Notes under the pieces: generated by a model
What the model saw: the letters and a program-made list of their open reading frames with translations, nothing else
The model's database searches: none
Told to the model about the DNA's origin: nothing
In this document: positions 20,604 through 27,544 of the stretch, in pieces
Numbering within the stretch: the first letter of the stretch is position 1
How the letters are laid out: each line of letters begins with the position of its first letter
Program-made: the position numbers and the translations under genes
IMG/VR virus record: IMGVR_UViG_3300044568_000303
Span: 1 to 35,107 of that record
DNA length: 35,107 nt
Strand: one strand, 5' to 3'
Source: a virus

Positions 20604-20995
20604 CACAAGTTGAAGGAGATGCAAGCATGATTGAAGTATTGAAGCTGGCGCTTAAGGCGTTAAATGCTGGCGAACACGCTCATTTGATTATGAATACAGA
20701 TGGTATTAAAGACAAAGTGCGCCAAGCCATTGCAGAGTTGGAAAGCCAAGAACGTAACTTCTGCCCACGATGCGGCAAACGCACAAACGACATCCATACT
20801 TGCACACCACCACAGCGCACAGAGCAAGAGCCACAGATTGCAATTAACGCTCAAGTCGTTGGCTATGTTGAGCCACAACGCACATGGGTTGGGCTGACAA
20901 ATGAGGAGTTAACAGACCTTTTCTACAACGCCAATTTAGGCCAACAAAGTGCAGTTTCTCAAGCTGTTGCGTTGCTCAAGGAGCGCAATACATGA
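20600..20995 (+). CDS. Zinc-ribbon-containing 131-aa protein
   Basis: The N-terminal helices (MIEVLKLALKALNAGEHAHL) are followed by a zinc-binding ribbon CPRCGKRTNDIHTC (C-x-x-C and H-x-C) and a C-terminal helical segment (WVGLTNEELTDLFYNANLGQ). The C-terminal W-x-G-L-T-x-x-E motif is common in phage early proteins. The start at 20600 overlaps the previous stop by ATGA; an alternative ATG at 20627 also has GGAG-like bases upstream. Role unknown; nucleic acid or protein contact through the ribbon is likely. Confidence 0.6.
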   Translation: MTQVEGDASMIEVLKLALKALNAGEHAHLIMNTDGIKDKVRQAIAELESQERNFCPRCGKRTNDIHTCTPPQRTEQEPQIAINAQVVGYVEPQRTWVGLTNEELTDLFYNANLGQQSAVSQAVALLKERNT

Positions 20996-21801
20996 ATCCA
21001 AGAGTAGCAGATATGGCCTCCAAGGTTGGATTTGATGCGGCCAAATACACATGGTTTGACTTCTTTGATGTGCCAAACAGCATTGAGGAAGAATTAAAAA
21101 ATGTTGCTCACGAAAGTGGTTGGGACAATAAAGCGCTTGCGTTAAATGAATTTTATACACCATCAGAAAACATGGCTGTTTTACATCCTAGTATTGATAA
21201 TGCAATTTTCACTTATGATAAATCAATAACTATTGGTAAATATACAGGCGCAGCAGTAATGATGTGGGGTTGTGATGGAGATGAAGTTCCATTAGCTGTA
21301 TTAACTGCTTATCCAATTCAAGTGGTTGAAAATAAACCTTTGTTAAAAACAAATACTTTTATGAAAAAGCATTTTCTAAAATCGTTTTTAGATAAAGGCG
21401 ACACACAAGAATATGCCATGCAACAAATAACAAAACTTTGTATTAGTGCAGTTAACTTTGCTTGTTTAATAAATTTACGAGCGCACAAAACAGATGAAAT
21501 TCTATTGGCTCACAACGCAAAAGGTTTGGACTTTATCAATCGAAAAAGAAAAGCAAAACATCAGCCATTGCTTTATTCATGGAACACTATTGAACTTAAG
21601 CCAAGCGCACAAGTAAAGCAGGAACACAAGGGTGGTACTCATGCCAGTCCAGCAAGACATAAGCGTAGAGCGCACATAAGAAAAAAAAGAGATGGCAGTT
21701 TTATATGGATACCTGAGATGTGGGTGGGTAGCATAGAAAACGGATTGATCGTGCATGACTATGTAGCAGACAAACAATTAACCAAAGAAAGCATCAAATG
21801 A
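20992..21801 (+). CDS. 269-aa phage protein with C-terminal HASPxxHxRRxHxR module
   Basis: The N-terminal 190 residues are an unrecognised alpha/beta domain (MNPRVADMASKVGFDAAKYT ... CDGDEVPLAVLTAYPIQVVE). The C-terminal part has GGTHASPARHKRRAHIRKK, then GSFIWIPEMWVGSIENGLIV, a module I recall in phage and plasmid proteins of unknown function: a His/Arg-rich loop followed by an I-W-I/V-x-P-x-x-V-G strand. It is more A/T-rich than its neighbours, which suggests separate acquisition. The basic module could bind nucleic acid. Both ends overlap neighbours by ATGA. Confidence 0.6.
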   Translation: MNPRVADMASKVGFDAAKYTWFDFFDVPNSIEEELKNVAHESGWDNKALALNEFYTPSENMAVLHPSIDNAIFTYDKSITIGKYTGAAVMMWGCDGDEVPLAVLTAYPIQVVENKPLLKTNTFMKKHFLKSFLDKGDTQEYAMQQITKLCISAVNFACLINLRAHKTDEILLAHNAKGLDFINRKRKAKHQPLLYSWNTIELKPSAQVKQEHKGGTHASPARHKRRAHIRKKRDGSFIWIPEMWVGSIENGLIVHDYVADKQLTKESIK

Positions 21802-22058
21802 ACAAAGAAGTATTTAAAAATCAATCAGAAAACCTTGAATTAACTGAAAAAGAAAAATTTGATGTAGAAAATGCGTTAGACATTATGGAAAAAGTTTCAA
21901 AAGCAGAACTTGAGTTTGCTGGCAATGTTATTCAACAATTAAAGATAAAAACTATCCATACCACTATGGGCAAAGAGTGGGAGATGAAATATCCTAGTCT
22001 TGAAGAAGTCAAAAAGCTCCATGCGCTTGACAAGATATTTGAGATTACAAAACATTGA
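21798..22058 (+). CDS. 86-aa helical protein of unknown function
   Basis: It reads MNKEVFKNQSENLELTEKEK, then NALDIMEKVSKAELEFAGNV and MKYPSLEEVKKLHALDKIFE. Almost entirely helical and charged, A/T-rich in codons like the gene before it, with which it forms an ATGA pair. No family recognised. The shared base composition suggests the two travelled together. Confidence 0.55.
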   Translation: MNKEVFKNQSENLELTEKEKFDVENALDIMEKVSKAELEFAGNVIQQLKIKTIHTTMGKEWEMKYPSLEEVKKLHALDKIFEITKH

Positions 22059-22082
22059 AGTCAAAATCAAGGAACTCAACAC

Positions 22083-22277
22083 ATGACTGACAGCCCCTGC
22101 ATAGCAGTCTGTACGACCTTGTATGACGAGGTATGCAAGGGGTGTGGCAGAACTTACATTGAGGTTGCCAAGTGGAACGCTATGACAGAAGATGAAAAGC
22201 AAGGCATCTGGACACGCATAGACACTGAGGCAACGGCATGGAGATACAACATTTACAAAGACAGAGTGAAGACATGA
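22083..22277 (+). CDS. DUF1289 small Cys-rich protein
   Basis: A 64-aa protein: MTDSPCIAVCTTLYDEVCKG, CGRTYIEVAKWNAMTEDEKQ, then a short helix. The S-P-C-x-x-V-C ... C-x-G-C-x-R-T-x-x-E-x-x-x-W pattern is the DUF1289 signature, with four Cys probably binding a metal. The family is common in proteobacterial chromosomes and seems to have been captured by the phage. Function unknown. It overlaps the next gene by ATGA. Confidence 0.8.
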   Translation: MTDSPCIAVCTTLYDEVCKGCGRTYIEVAKWNAMTEDEKQGIWTRIDTEATAWRYNIYKDRVKT

Positions 22278-22459
22278 TTCAACAAATCCGCACTTTTTAT
22301 GGTCGCACAAAAGGACTCCACGGCAACAGACAAACCACTGTTGACCAAGGAATTGCATGGCTGTGCTTGAAATGCGGGAAAGTGTTCACTAACAAACGAC
22401 TGTCTGAAATACACAACTGCACTAGGGAAATCCCTATGGTCAATTACAATAATGTCTGA
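22274..22459 (+). CDS. Zinc-finger-like 61-aa protein
   Basis: From ATG 22274 (ATGA overlap): MIQQIRTFYGRTKGLHGNRQ, then AWLCLKCGKVFTNKRLSEIH and NC. The C-x-x-C-G-K-x-F ... L-x-x-x-H-x-C spacing is a C2H2/C2HC-type finger, unusual but known in phages. Possibly binds DNA. The mostly basic N-terminus supports that. Family not identified. Confidence 0.6.
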   Translation: MIQQIRTFYGRTKGLHGNRQTTVDQGIAWLCLKCGKVFTNKRLSEIHNCTREIPMVNYNNV

Positions 22460-22499
22460 CAGAATACACGCATTGATAGGTTTTTAACAGGAGTGAATG

Positions 22500-22829
22500 A
22501 TGATTGATATTAAGCACGAGACATGGGCAGCACTTCAGGATTTCACGCCTGATGATGTAGCAGATGCAATTTGCGATAGCAAAGCTATCCTTGAAGCCAT
22601 CCTTTGTAACGCATGGGCAGATGTTGCAGACATGGTGCGAGCCAGAGTCGAACTCAAAGCACAGCGTATGGCTGAAATCTCCCTAGAACTGCCCACAACA
22701 CCTTGGGTTGATGACGAGGAAGAACTCAACTTGTGGCGCTACTACCGCATGGAGAGACTGCAAGAGCAAATCAAACAAGAACAAGGTGCAATCCCTACAA
22801 TCAATCCCTACCACAAGCGAGGCCAGTAA
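22500..22829 (+). CDS. 109-aa early protein of unknown function
   Basis: MIDIKHETWAALQDFTPDDV, then ADAICDSKAILEAILCNAWA and WVDDEEELNLWRYYRMERLQ. Helical and acidic. The start lies in AGGAGTGAATGATGA: the second ATG (22500) gives 6-nt spacing from AGGAG, the first (22497) only 3, so the second is preferred. The stop overlaps the next start as TAATG. No family recognised. Confidence 0.55.
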   Translation: MIDIKHETWAALQDFTPDDVADAICDSKAILEAILCNAWADVADMVRARVELKAQRMAEISLELPTTPWVDDEEELNLWRYYRMERLQEQIKQEQGAIPTINPYHKRGQ

Positions 22830-23017
22830 TGAAAACCAAGCTCAACCTTGAAAGAATTATTGAGGAACACTCAAATGAAGAATACTGTGCTTATTGCATT
22901 GAGCCACGCATGGGAGTCGTGTCTTGTTGCGGTGAAAACCACTTTGTCCTATTTTCAGATTTGGACACCGATAGTCAACATGAAATCGCAGCGGAAATTG
23001 CGAGAAAAGAAGGCTAA
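22829..23017 (+). CDS. 62-aa Cys-rich protein (possible metal binding)
   Basis: It starts at the TAATG junction: MKTKLNLERIIEEHSNEEYC, then AYCIEPRMGVVSCCGENHFV and LFSDLDTDSQHEIAAEIARK. The C-x-x-C ... C-C-G-E-x-H-F pattern could bind zinc or iron. It has the look of a small conserved phage protein, but I cannot name a family. Confidence 0.5.
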   Translation: MKTKLNLERIIEEHSNEEYCAYCIEPRMGVVSCCGENHFVLFSDLDTDSQHEIAAEIARKEG

Positions 23018-23021
23018 AAAG

Positions 23022-23252
23022 ATGGCATACATAGGCAAATACCAAAGTGTTGCAGTGCCATCTAAACCAATCACCGACCCAGAATTTGGGTATGTGAATG
23101 CCGCACAAACAGATGTGGCGCAAACGTGGAAGAAGTTTAAACAAACAGGAGTTAATGATGATCGACTATGCACCCCTGCTGATACGAATCGAGCAGAACA
23201 CGAAGAAGTTGTCGGACAAGTGCCTTCACAAAAAATACGAAGGATACAGTAA
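23022..23252 (+). CDS. 76-aa MAYIGKY-type phage protein
   Basis: MAYIGKYQSVAVPSKPITDP, then EFGYVNAAQTDVAQTWKKFK. This start and the E-F-G-Y-V-N-A-A-x-T-D-V-x-x-T-W core recur in phage early regions as short proteins of unknown function, usually ending soon after T-W-x-x-F. Here the tail runs on for about 30 residues and overlaps the next gene by some 95 nt, so the last third may be recent read-through. Confidence 0.55.
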   Translation: MAYIGKYQSVAVPSKPITDPEFGYVNAAQTDVAQTWKKFKQTGVNDDRLCTPADTNRAEHEEVVGQVPSQKIRRIQ

Positions 23253-23352
23253 CGACATAGCCCAAATCCATGCTGACCTCACACTGTTAGCAATGTGGAT
23301 GGTTGCTCAAGAAACAAAAGATATTTTAGATGGCGTATATAGGAGTGAATGA
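23158..23352 (+). CDS. 64-aa early protein of unknown function
   Basis: The start is the second ATG of AGGAGTTAATGATGA, which has proper spacing from AGGAG. It reads MIDYAPLLIRIEQNTKKLSD, then HADLTLLAMWMVAQETKDIL. A helical pair with a moderately hydrophobic second helix. No family. Its end meets the start of the annealing-protein gene. Confidence 0.5.
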   Translation: MIDYAPLLIRIEQNTKKLSDKCLHKKYEGYSNDIAQIHADLTLLAMWMVAQETKDILDGVYRSE

Positions 23353-23987
23353 TGATTGAAACAACTAACAAGCGTGACCGTTTATACGAAAAAGAAACTG
23401 TGATTCTCAATCCATCTTTAATAGATAGACAGGTTCTTATAAAAGAGTTGTTGGCAAAGAATGTTAACGACCACACAGAGAAAAAAGCCAATCTTACCTA
23501 CCTCTCGTGGGCATGGGCATGGGCTGAAGCGCTAAAAGCCGATGGAAACGCATCTTACAAAGTCGAGATGTTTGGTGACAAGTGCTTCATGGACATCAAC
23601 GGCACAGCAATGGTGTTCGTCACAGTCACAATGTTTGGCAAACCAATGACTTGCCAGTTACCAGTGATGGACTTTCGTAACAAAGCAATCCTCAACCCAG
23701 ACGCATTTGCTGTCAACACTGCCATCATGCGGTGCATGACTAAGGCTTTGTCTCTGCATGGCTTGGGCTTGTACATCTATGCTGGAGAAGACTTGCCTGA
23801 AGGTGACCCTGCTTCAGATGTGGACGTAGGCGCAATGATTGACCACTTAGCGGCTATTGATGCGGCATCCAACATGGAAGAACTCAAGAATGTCTACACT
23901 GCTGCTTACTCTGCTTGCGGTTCTGATAAGGGCTGGCAAAAGAAAGTGATTGATGCCAAGGAAAAGCGTAAAGGAGCGTTGAAATGA
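23352..23987 (+). CDS. Single-strand annealing protein (DUF1071 / Sak-type)
   Basis: A 211-aa protein. After a 35-residue lead, NLTYLSWAWAWAEALKADGN is the DUF1071 hallmark. It is followed by VFVTVTMFGKPMTCQLPVMD, LNPDAFAVNTAIMRCMTKAL and HGLGLYIYAGEDLP, all typical of this annealase family. These proteins form rings or filaments on ssDNA and pair complementary strands, with the YqaJ exonuclease and SSB-like gene downstream as partners. The C-terminal 50 residues are a helical tail. It starts at the second ATG after AGGAG and overlaps the next gene by ATGA. Confidence 0.85.
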   Translation: MIETTNKRDRLYEKETVILNPSLIDRQVLIKELLAKNVNDHTEKKANLTYLSWAWAWAEALKADGNASYKVEMFGDKCFMDINGTAMVFVTVTMFGKPMTCQLPVMDFRNKAILNPDAFAVNTAIMRCMTKALSLHGLGLYIYAGEDLPEGDPASDVDVGAMIDHLAAIDAASNMEELKNVYTAAYSACGSDKGWQKKVIDAKEKRKGALK

Positions 23988-24397
23988 TGCAACAAAATCC
24001 ATTTGGCAAAAATCTATATTTAGATAGATATTCTTTGGGATTGTCTCAAGCAGCTATATCACGTGCTATTAATGTAAGTCAGCAAGCTCTAGCAAGATGG
24101 GAAAATGGACGCTCTATACCAAGATATGGTGTTTTAGATAGATTAAAAAATTTTCTAGAACAAGAATTTGAAAAAATCAATAGTAAATCCTTGGTTTGTT
24201 CAATGACTGATGACTTTACTCCAAGATCAAAAGAGCAAAAGCCAAAAATTGAATTACGTGATTACTTTGCGGCAAAGGCTATGCAAGCATTTATGTCTGG
24301 TTGGATTGGTCGTGACATTTATCCAGAAACAGATATGGTCATAGCTGAACACGCATATTCAATGGCAGACGCAATGTTGAAAGCGAGGGAAGCATGA
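23984..24397 (+). CDS. XRE-type HTH fused to a phage C-terminal helical domain
   Basis: A 137-aa protein. Residues 12-60 are a Cro/C1-type HTH: RYSLGLSQAAISRAINVSQQ, then ALARWENGRSIPRYGVLDRL, with the classical W-E-N-G-x-x-x-P. From about residue 85 there is LRDYFAAKAMQAFMSGWIGR, then IAEHAYSMADAMLKARE, a module found in many phage early proteins, usually without an HTH. The fusion is unusual. It could be a transcription regulator of the recombination operon. Its sequence is A/T-rich compared with the annealase gene. AGGAG lies 7 nt before the first ATG. Confidence 0.75.
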   Translation: MMQQNPFGKNLYLDRYSLGLSQAAISRAINVSQQALARWENGRSIPRYGVLDRLKNFLEQEFEKINSKSLVCSMTDDFTPRSKEQKPKIELRDYFAAKAMQAFMSGWIGRDIYPETDMVIAEHAYSMADAMLKAREA

Positions 24398-24894
24398 CTG
24401 AAATCGTACAAGTTTTAGATAGATTAAATTTTGATAAAGAAACAGGTCAATTCTTCTGGATTAAACCAAGCAAATATAATTCTCACCTAGTAGGTAAAAT
24501 TGCTGGCGGAGCTAGAGCTAGCACTACTAATAAAAATAAAAAATATTGGGTGATTAAGTTAAATGGGAAGGCATATAAAAGAGGAAGACTTGTTTATTTA
24601 ATAACTCATGGTAAATGGCCTGAGCCATGTATAGACCATATTAATGGTAATTCATTAGATGATAGACCTGAAAATCTTAGGTCAGCAACAATAACAGAAA
24701 ATAATTGGAATCATAAAGCTAGAAAAAAAAGAATAAATCTTCCAATGGGAATTCGTTCTAATCCAAATGGCTCTTATACGGCAAGAATTGCGGTTAATAA
24801 AAAACGAATTCATCTTGGATGTTTTAAAACAATAGAAGAAGCTAATTCTGTTTATCAAAAAGCAAGAAAGGAAATGTATGGACAATTTGCCTGA
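24394..24894 (+). CDS. HNH homing endonuclease with AP2-like domain
   Basis: A 166-aa protein. The N-terminal half holds the HNH core (KWPEPCIDHINGNSLDDRPE, then NLRSATITENNWNHKA). The C-terminal half has an AP2-type DNA-binding unit (GIRSNPNGSYTARIAVNKKR, then IHLGCFKTIEEANSVY). This pairing is typical of free-standing phage homing endonucleases. It is strongly A/T-rich, lies between the HTH gene and the exonuclease gene, and overlaps the exonuclease start by 17 nt, all signs of insertion. Confidence 0.87.
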   Translation: MTEIVQVLDRLNFDKETGQFFWIKPSKYNSHLVGKIAGGARASTTNKNKKYWVIKLNGKAYKRGRLVYLITHGKWPEPCIDHINGNSLDDRPENLRSATITENNWNHKARKKRINLPMGIRSNPNGSYTARIAVNKKRIHLGCFKTIEEANSVYQKARKEMYGQFA

Positions 24895-25507
24895 AATTAC
24901 TCAGCAATCGCCAGAATGGTTTGCACAGCGTTGTGGCAAGGCTACTGCTTCTCGTATCTCTGACATTGTTGCCAAGACAAAGACAGGATACAGCACCAGT
25001 AGAGCTAACTACATGGCTCAGTTGGTCGTGGAACGCATGACTCAGACTGTTGCTGAATCCTACTCAAATGCTGCGATGGAATGGGGTGTCGAGAACGAAA
25101 CCTTTGCTCGTGCCGCATACGAGGCTAAGACAGGCAATATGGTCGATCAGGTAGGTGCTATTGACCATCCTAGTATTCCTATGTCTGCCGCCTCTCCTGA
25201 TGGCTTGGTGGGTGACGATGGATGCTTGGAGATCAAATGCCCAAACACTGCAACCCACATTGATACTGTCTTGGGTGAAGAACCATCCAAGAAGTATTTT
25301 GACCAGATGCAGTGGCAGATGCGATGTGCAGACAGAAGTTGGTGTGATTTTGTGAGTTTTGACCCACGAATGCCTAGCCATCTTCAGTTGTTCATCAAAA
25401 GAATCGAGCGCAATGACTTGTACATTGCAGAACTCGAAAAAGAGGTTATCCAGTTTCTTGCGGAAGTGGACGACAAAGTTAAAAAACTCAATGAAATTAA
25501 GGTGTAA
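24878..25507 (+). CDS. YqaJ / lambda-type 5'-3' exonuclease
   Basis: A 209-aa nuclease. [16 protein letters not shown] (11-26) is the start of the YqaJ fold. Glu in WGVENETFA (about 72), Asp in SPDGLVGDD (108) and the pair in CLEIKCPN (Glu118, Lys120) form the PD-(D/E)xK site. [10 protein letters not shown] supplies the conserved Gln. It digests one strand of dsDNA ends to give the substrate for the DUF1071 annealase. It starts inside the endonuclease gene, with AAAGGAAA ahead of its ATG. Complete in length (lambda Exo is 226 aa). Confidence 0.88.
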   Translation: MDNLPEITQQSPEWFAQRCGKATASRISDIVAKTKTGYSTSRANYMAQLVVERMTQTVAESYSNAAMEWGVENETFARAAYEAKTGNMVDQVGAIDHPSIPMSAASPDGLVGDDGCLEIKCPNTATHIDTVLGEEPSKKYFDQMQWQMRCADRSWCDFVSFDPRMPSHLQLFIKRIERNDLYIAELEKEVIQFLAEVDDKVKKLNEIKV

Positions 25508-25509
25508 AT

Positions 25510-25755
25510 ATGGAAACTAGGGACAATAGTGGCGTTTTGTTTAAATCAGATCGCAAAGAGAAGCCAAACCATCCTGATTATCGTGGGTCTATTGTTGTTA
25601 ATGGAGACAACTATTGGATTTCTGGATGGATTAAGGAAGGCAAGAATGGCAAGTTCATGGGTCTTGCAGTGACCAAAAAAGAAGATCAATCTCAAGCACC
25701 ACAAGCCAAGCCTAAAGCTGGCTTTGATGACATGGACGATTCGATTCCATTTTAG
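25510..25755 (+). CDS. Small SSB-like single-strand DNA-binding protein
   Basis: An 81-aa protein with a short beta core ([40 protein letters not shown], then [16 protein letters not shown]-like sequence) and a flexible Gln/Pro/Ala linker ending in the acidic-hydrophobic tip DDMDDSIPF, the hallmark of bacterial SSB tails that recruit partners. The N-terminal domain is shorter than an OB-fold SSB, so it may be a reduced form. It directly follows the exonuclease, completing a recombination set. Identification rests on the tail and on context. Confidence 0.7.
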   Translation: METRDNSGVLFKSDRKEKPNHPDYRGSIVVNGDNYWISGWIKEGKNGKFMGLAVTKKEDQSQAPQAKPKAGFDDMDDSIPF

Positions 25756-25781
25756 AGTCTGACTGAATAAGAGGGAAAGTA

Positions 25782-25841
25782 ATGCTGGCATTCGATACGC
25801 AAGGCAATTGCACCAGTGTTACGAGTACCTCACCTTTTTAA
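25782..25841 (+). CDS. Possible 19-aa microprotein before the winged-helix gene
   Basis: GAGGGAAAG lies just upstream of an ATG at 25782 that opens 19 codons (MLAFDTQGNCTSVTSTSPF). It is the only candidate in the 100-nt gap after the SSB-like gene. The composition is not distinctive and there is no coupling, so this is weak. Confidence 0.2.
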   Translation: MLAFDTQGNCTSVTSTSPF

Positions 25842-25854
25842 ACAGGAGTGAATG

Positions 25855-26199
25855 ATGAGTAAATTAGACGATATACATTTTGGTGGTGGCGTGAAGAAGT
25901 TCTTTGACTTGCCTATCTTTGGTCGGGCAAGAGCTTCAGACCCTATCACTAGCTTTGAAGCAGCAGATTCAGCTAAAGACTTGGCCTCCAAGCACTTTGG
26001 CATCATTGTGGACTGTTTAAAGGCTCATGGTGCGCTTGGCAAGGATGGGATAGCCCAACATAGCGGCTTAGACTCAAATCAGGTTGCAAGACGTTTAAAC
26101 GAGTTGTCCAATATGGACTTAATTGAGTTGACAGGACGCACAGTCAAGTCAAAATCAGGACGCAACGAACGTGAATGGAAGGTCAAGAGTGCTGAGTAA
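25855..26199 (+). CDS. Winged-helix DNA-binding protein
   Basis: A 114-aa protein. RARASDPITSFEAADSAKDL is a phage pattern that often precedes a winged helix. Next come HFGIIVDCLKAHGALGKDGI, AQHSGLDSNQVARRLNELSN and MDLIELTGRTVKSKSGRNER, which together give the three helices and wing of a MarR/IclR-like fold. Probably a late-operon or replication regulator. The start is the second ATG of AGGAGTGAATGATGA, with 6-nt spacing. Confidence 0.72.
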   Translation: MSKLDDIHFGGGVKKFFDLPIFGRARASDPITSFEAADSAKDLASKHFGIIVDCLKAHGALGKDGIAQHSGLDSNQVARRLNELSNMDLIELTGRTVKSKSGRNEREWKVKSAE

Positions 26200-26287
26200 C
26201 GTCATCAACATCTTGCTTGTACTTGCATTGGGAGGAGCAGTGACGCTATTAGCTATAGTCGCCCTGCTCTTTTTCCTAGACGATTAG
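26189..26287 (+). CDS. 32-aa single-pass membrane microprotein
   Basis: A GTG at 26189 inside the end of the previous gene opens 32 codons: residues 4-29 are one long hydrophobic helix (NVINILLVLALGGAVTLL, then AIVALLFFLDD). GGAAGG precedes the start by 8-9 nt. It ends at TAG 26285-26287, overlapping the stop of the convergent endolysin gene. Possibly an early holin/antiholin-like or host-envelope peptide. Confidence 0.4.
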   Translation: MLSNVINILLVLALGGAVTLLAIVALLFFLDD

Positions 26288-26748
26288 GCCACCAAACCAT
26301 TCAAGTAGGTGGTCTTACCCGCAACCTTGGTGGCAGTCAATTCCTGCTTCTTCAGGTTATTTGGGTCATAAGACACATGAACCCAACCACTGTCAGGAAT
26401 GCCCGGAGTGTAAAACTCCAGAATCAACTGTGTGTACTCAAGGTTATCCATAATCCACTGAGCCAGATCAGCATTGGCAACACCAACAATCTCGATGTCA
26501 GCCGCCATGCCCTTGCAGTGGTCAGAAGTCTTAGAGCCACCAACGGCAGCATTGGACTCAGGACTGCGGTAGGCAGAGTTAACAGAAACAGACTTGCCAT
26601 AGTGTTCACGAACTGGTTGCAACACCATCTCGCAAAGGGTTTTCAAGTTCTCCAAAGCCTCGTCATCAGGGGTATTGTCCAATCCCAATCGGGTGGCAGT
26701 ATCTGATTTTGTGAGTTCTTTGAGGGTGAAGTTTGCTGACAGGTTCAT
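26284..26748 (-). CDS. Endolysin, M15-type peptidase
   Basis: A 154-aa protein with the Peptidase M15 (M15A_3-like) layout: NFTLKELTKSDTATRLGLDN, VNSAYRSPESNAAVGG, SDHCKGMAADIEIVG with zinc ligands His77 and Asp84, and DSGWVHVSYD with His124. It cleaves peptide cross-links in the cell wall. There is no signal peptide, so it needs a holin. It is the last gene of the leftward operon and overlaps the Rz gene by ATGA. Confidence 0.87.
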   Translation of the reverse strand: MNLSANFTLKELTKSDTATRLGLDNTPDDEALENLKTLCEMVLQPVREHYGKSVSVNSAYRSPESNAAVGGSKTSDHCKGMAADIEIVGVANADLAQWIMDNLEYTQLILEFYTPGIPDSGWVHVSYDPNNLKKQELTATKVAGKTTYLNGLVA

Positions 26749-27224
26749 TGTTTCTCCTTTAGGGTTTCGTAGATGGATTCGTAGGCTTGTTGACAGGCTG
26801 TGAGTTGTCTGATTGCTTCGTCTCCATCGTCTGTGATGGCGATAAGAGTTTGAGCAGTCGTTGCGTCAAGTTCGCCTCCCTCTTGACTGCTATCTCCTGT
26901 GGCAACGGTGGTATCTGAGGAGGTTTGTATGGGGCAACTGGTTTTGACAGGGAGCCGCAACCGCAAAGCACCAGAGGCAATAGCCAAATCACGCTCTTTT
27001 GAAATCTGTCTTGCTTTCTCATTTGATGTCCTTAGTGCCGTAGCTGTTGATGTCACTGCTGTTGCCAAAGCAACCTCTTTTGTCCTTGCAATAGCGTTTA
27101 AACGAGCAATCTCTAGTTGTTGAGAGACATTCTCATCATGCTTGCCCTTGAAGTAACCACCCCCAAAAGAGATGGTTACAGACAAGACAAACCCTAAGAT
27201 TACCCAAGGGTTAAAGATACTCAT
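26745..27224 (-). CDS. Rz: i-spanin (Rz-like)
   Basis: A 159-aa protein. The N-terminal membrane anchor (about residues 7-25, WVILGFVLSVTISFGGGYF) is followed by charged helix (DENVSQQLEIARLNAIARTK) and a periplasmic coiled coil. This is the Rz layout of the inner-membrane spanin subunit that bridges to the outer-membrane partner. An out-of-frame Rz1-like lipoprotein gene lies inside it. Start and stop overlap the holin-like and endolysin genes by ATGA. Confidence 0.8.
   Translation of the reverse strand: MSIFNPWVILGFVLSVTISFGGGYFKGKHDENVSQQLEIARLNAIARTKEVALATAVTSTATALRTSNEKARQISKERDLAIASGALRLRLPVKTSCPIQTSSDTTVATGDSSQEGGELDATTAQTLIAITDDGDEAIRQLTACQQAYESIYETLKEKQ
26759..27022 (-). CDS. Rz1: o-spanin lipoprotein (Rz1-like), nested in Rz
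   Basis: An 87-aa frame entirely within Rz in another register. It has a basic start (MRKQDRFQKS), a hydrophobic signal (VIWLLPLVLCGCG) with a lipobox L-C-G-C, and a Pro-rich mature part (SKPVAPYKPPQIPPLPQEIA). Lipidation plus Pro-rich sequence nested in Rz is the classical o-spanin. The C-terminus (about 25 Ser/Asn/Pro residues) is long for Rz1. Confidence 0.82.
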   Translation of the reverse strand: MRKQDRFQKSVIWLLPLVLCGCGSLSKPVAPYKPPQIPPLPQEIAVKREANLTQRLLKLLSPSQTMETKQSDNSQPVNKPTNPSTKP

Positions 27225-27544
27225 GGTGCGGGTGGCTCATCATTGTCATTGGCCTCTGCCTTGGCACTGGCATTGGCAATAGCCTTGACACCAGAACGAC
27301 CTGCTACACCACCCAACACACCAGTGATAAACACCATGATGGTGCTAATCTGTTGCGTGTAAACCTTGTCAATTGCCGCCATAGCGCCATTCATAGGCTG
27401 AGTGACAAAAGAGACTGAGTACAGGAACATACCCATAGAAGCCAACAGAATGGTCACCAAGACCACGATAACGAATGCCCATACCCTGACCTCGATCTCG
27501 TCTGCGGTCAAACGGTTGTTTTGCTTGTATCCAATGGTTGCCAT
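27221..27544 (-). CDS. Holin-like two-TM membrane protein
   Basis: A 107-aa protein with two hydrophobic segments, about residues 21-44 (VWAFVIVVLVTILLASMGMF and following) and 66-82 (ISTIMVFITGVLGGVAG), separated by a short loop, and a charged Ala/Glu/Asp-rich C-terminus. It is placed between the lipoprotein and Rz, just before the spanin and endolysin genes. A class II-type holin is the best guess; it may also be an antiholin. Confidence 0.65.
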   Translation of the reverse strand: MATIGYKQNNRLTADEIEVRVWAFVIVVLVTILLASMGMFLYSVSFVTQPMNGAMAAIDKVYTQQISTIMVFITGVLGGVAGRSGVKAIANASAKAEANDNDEPPAP

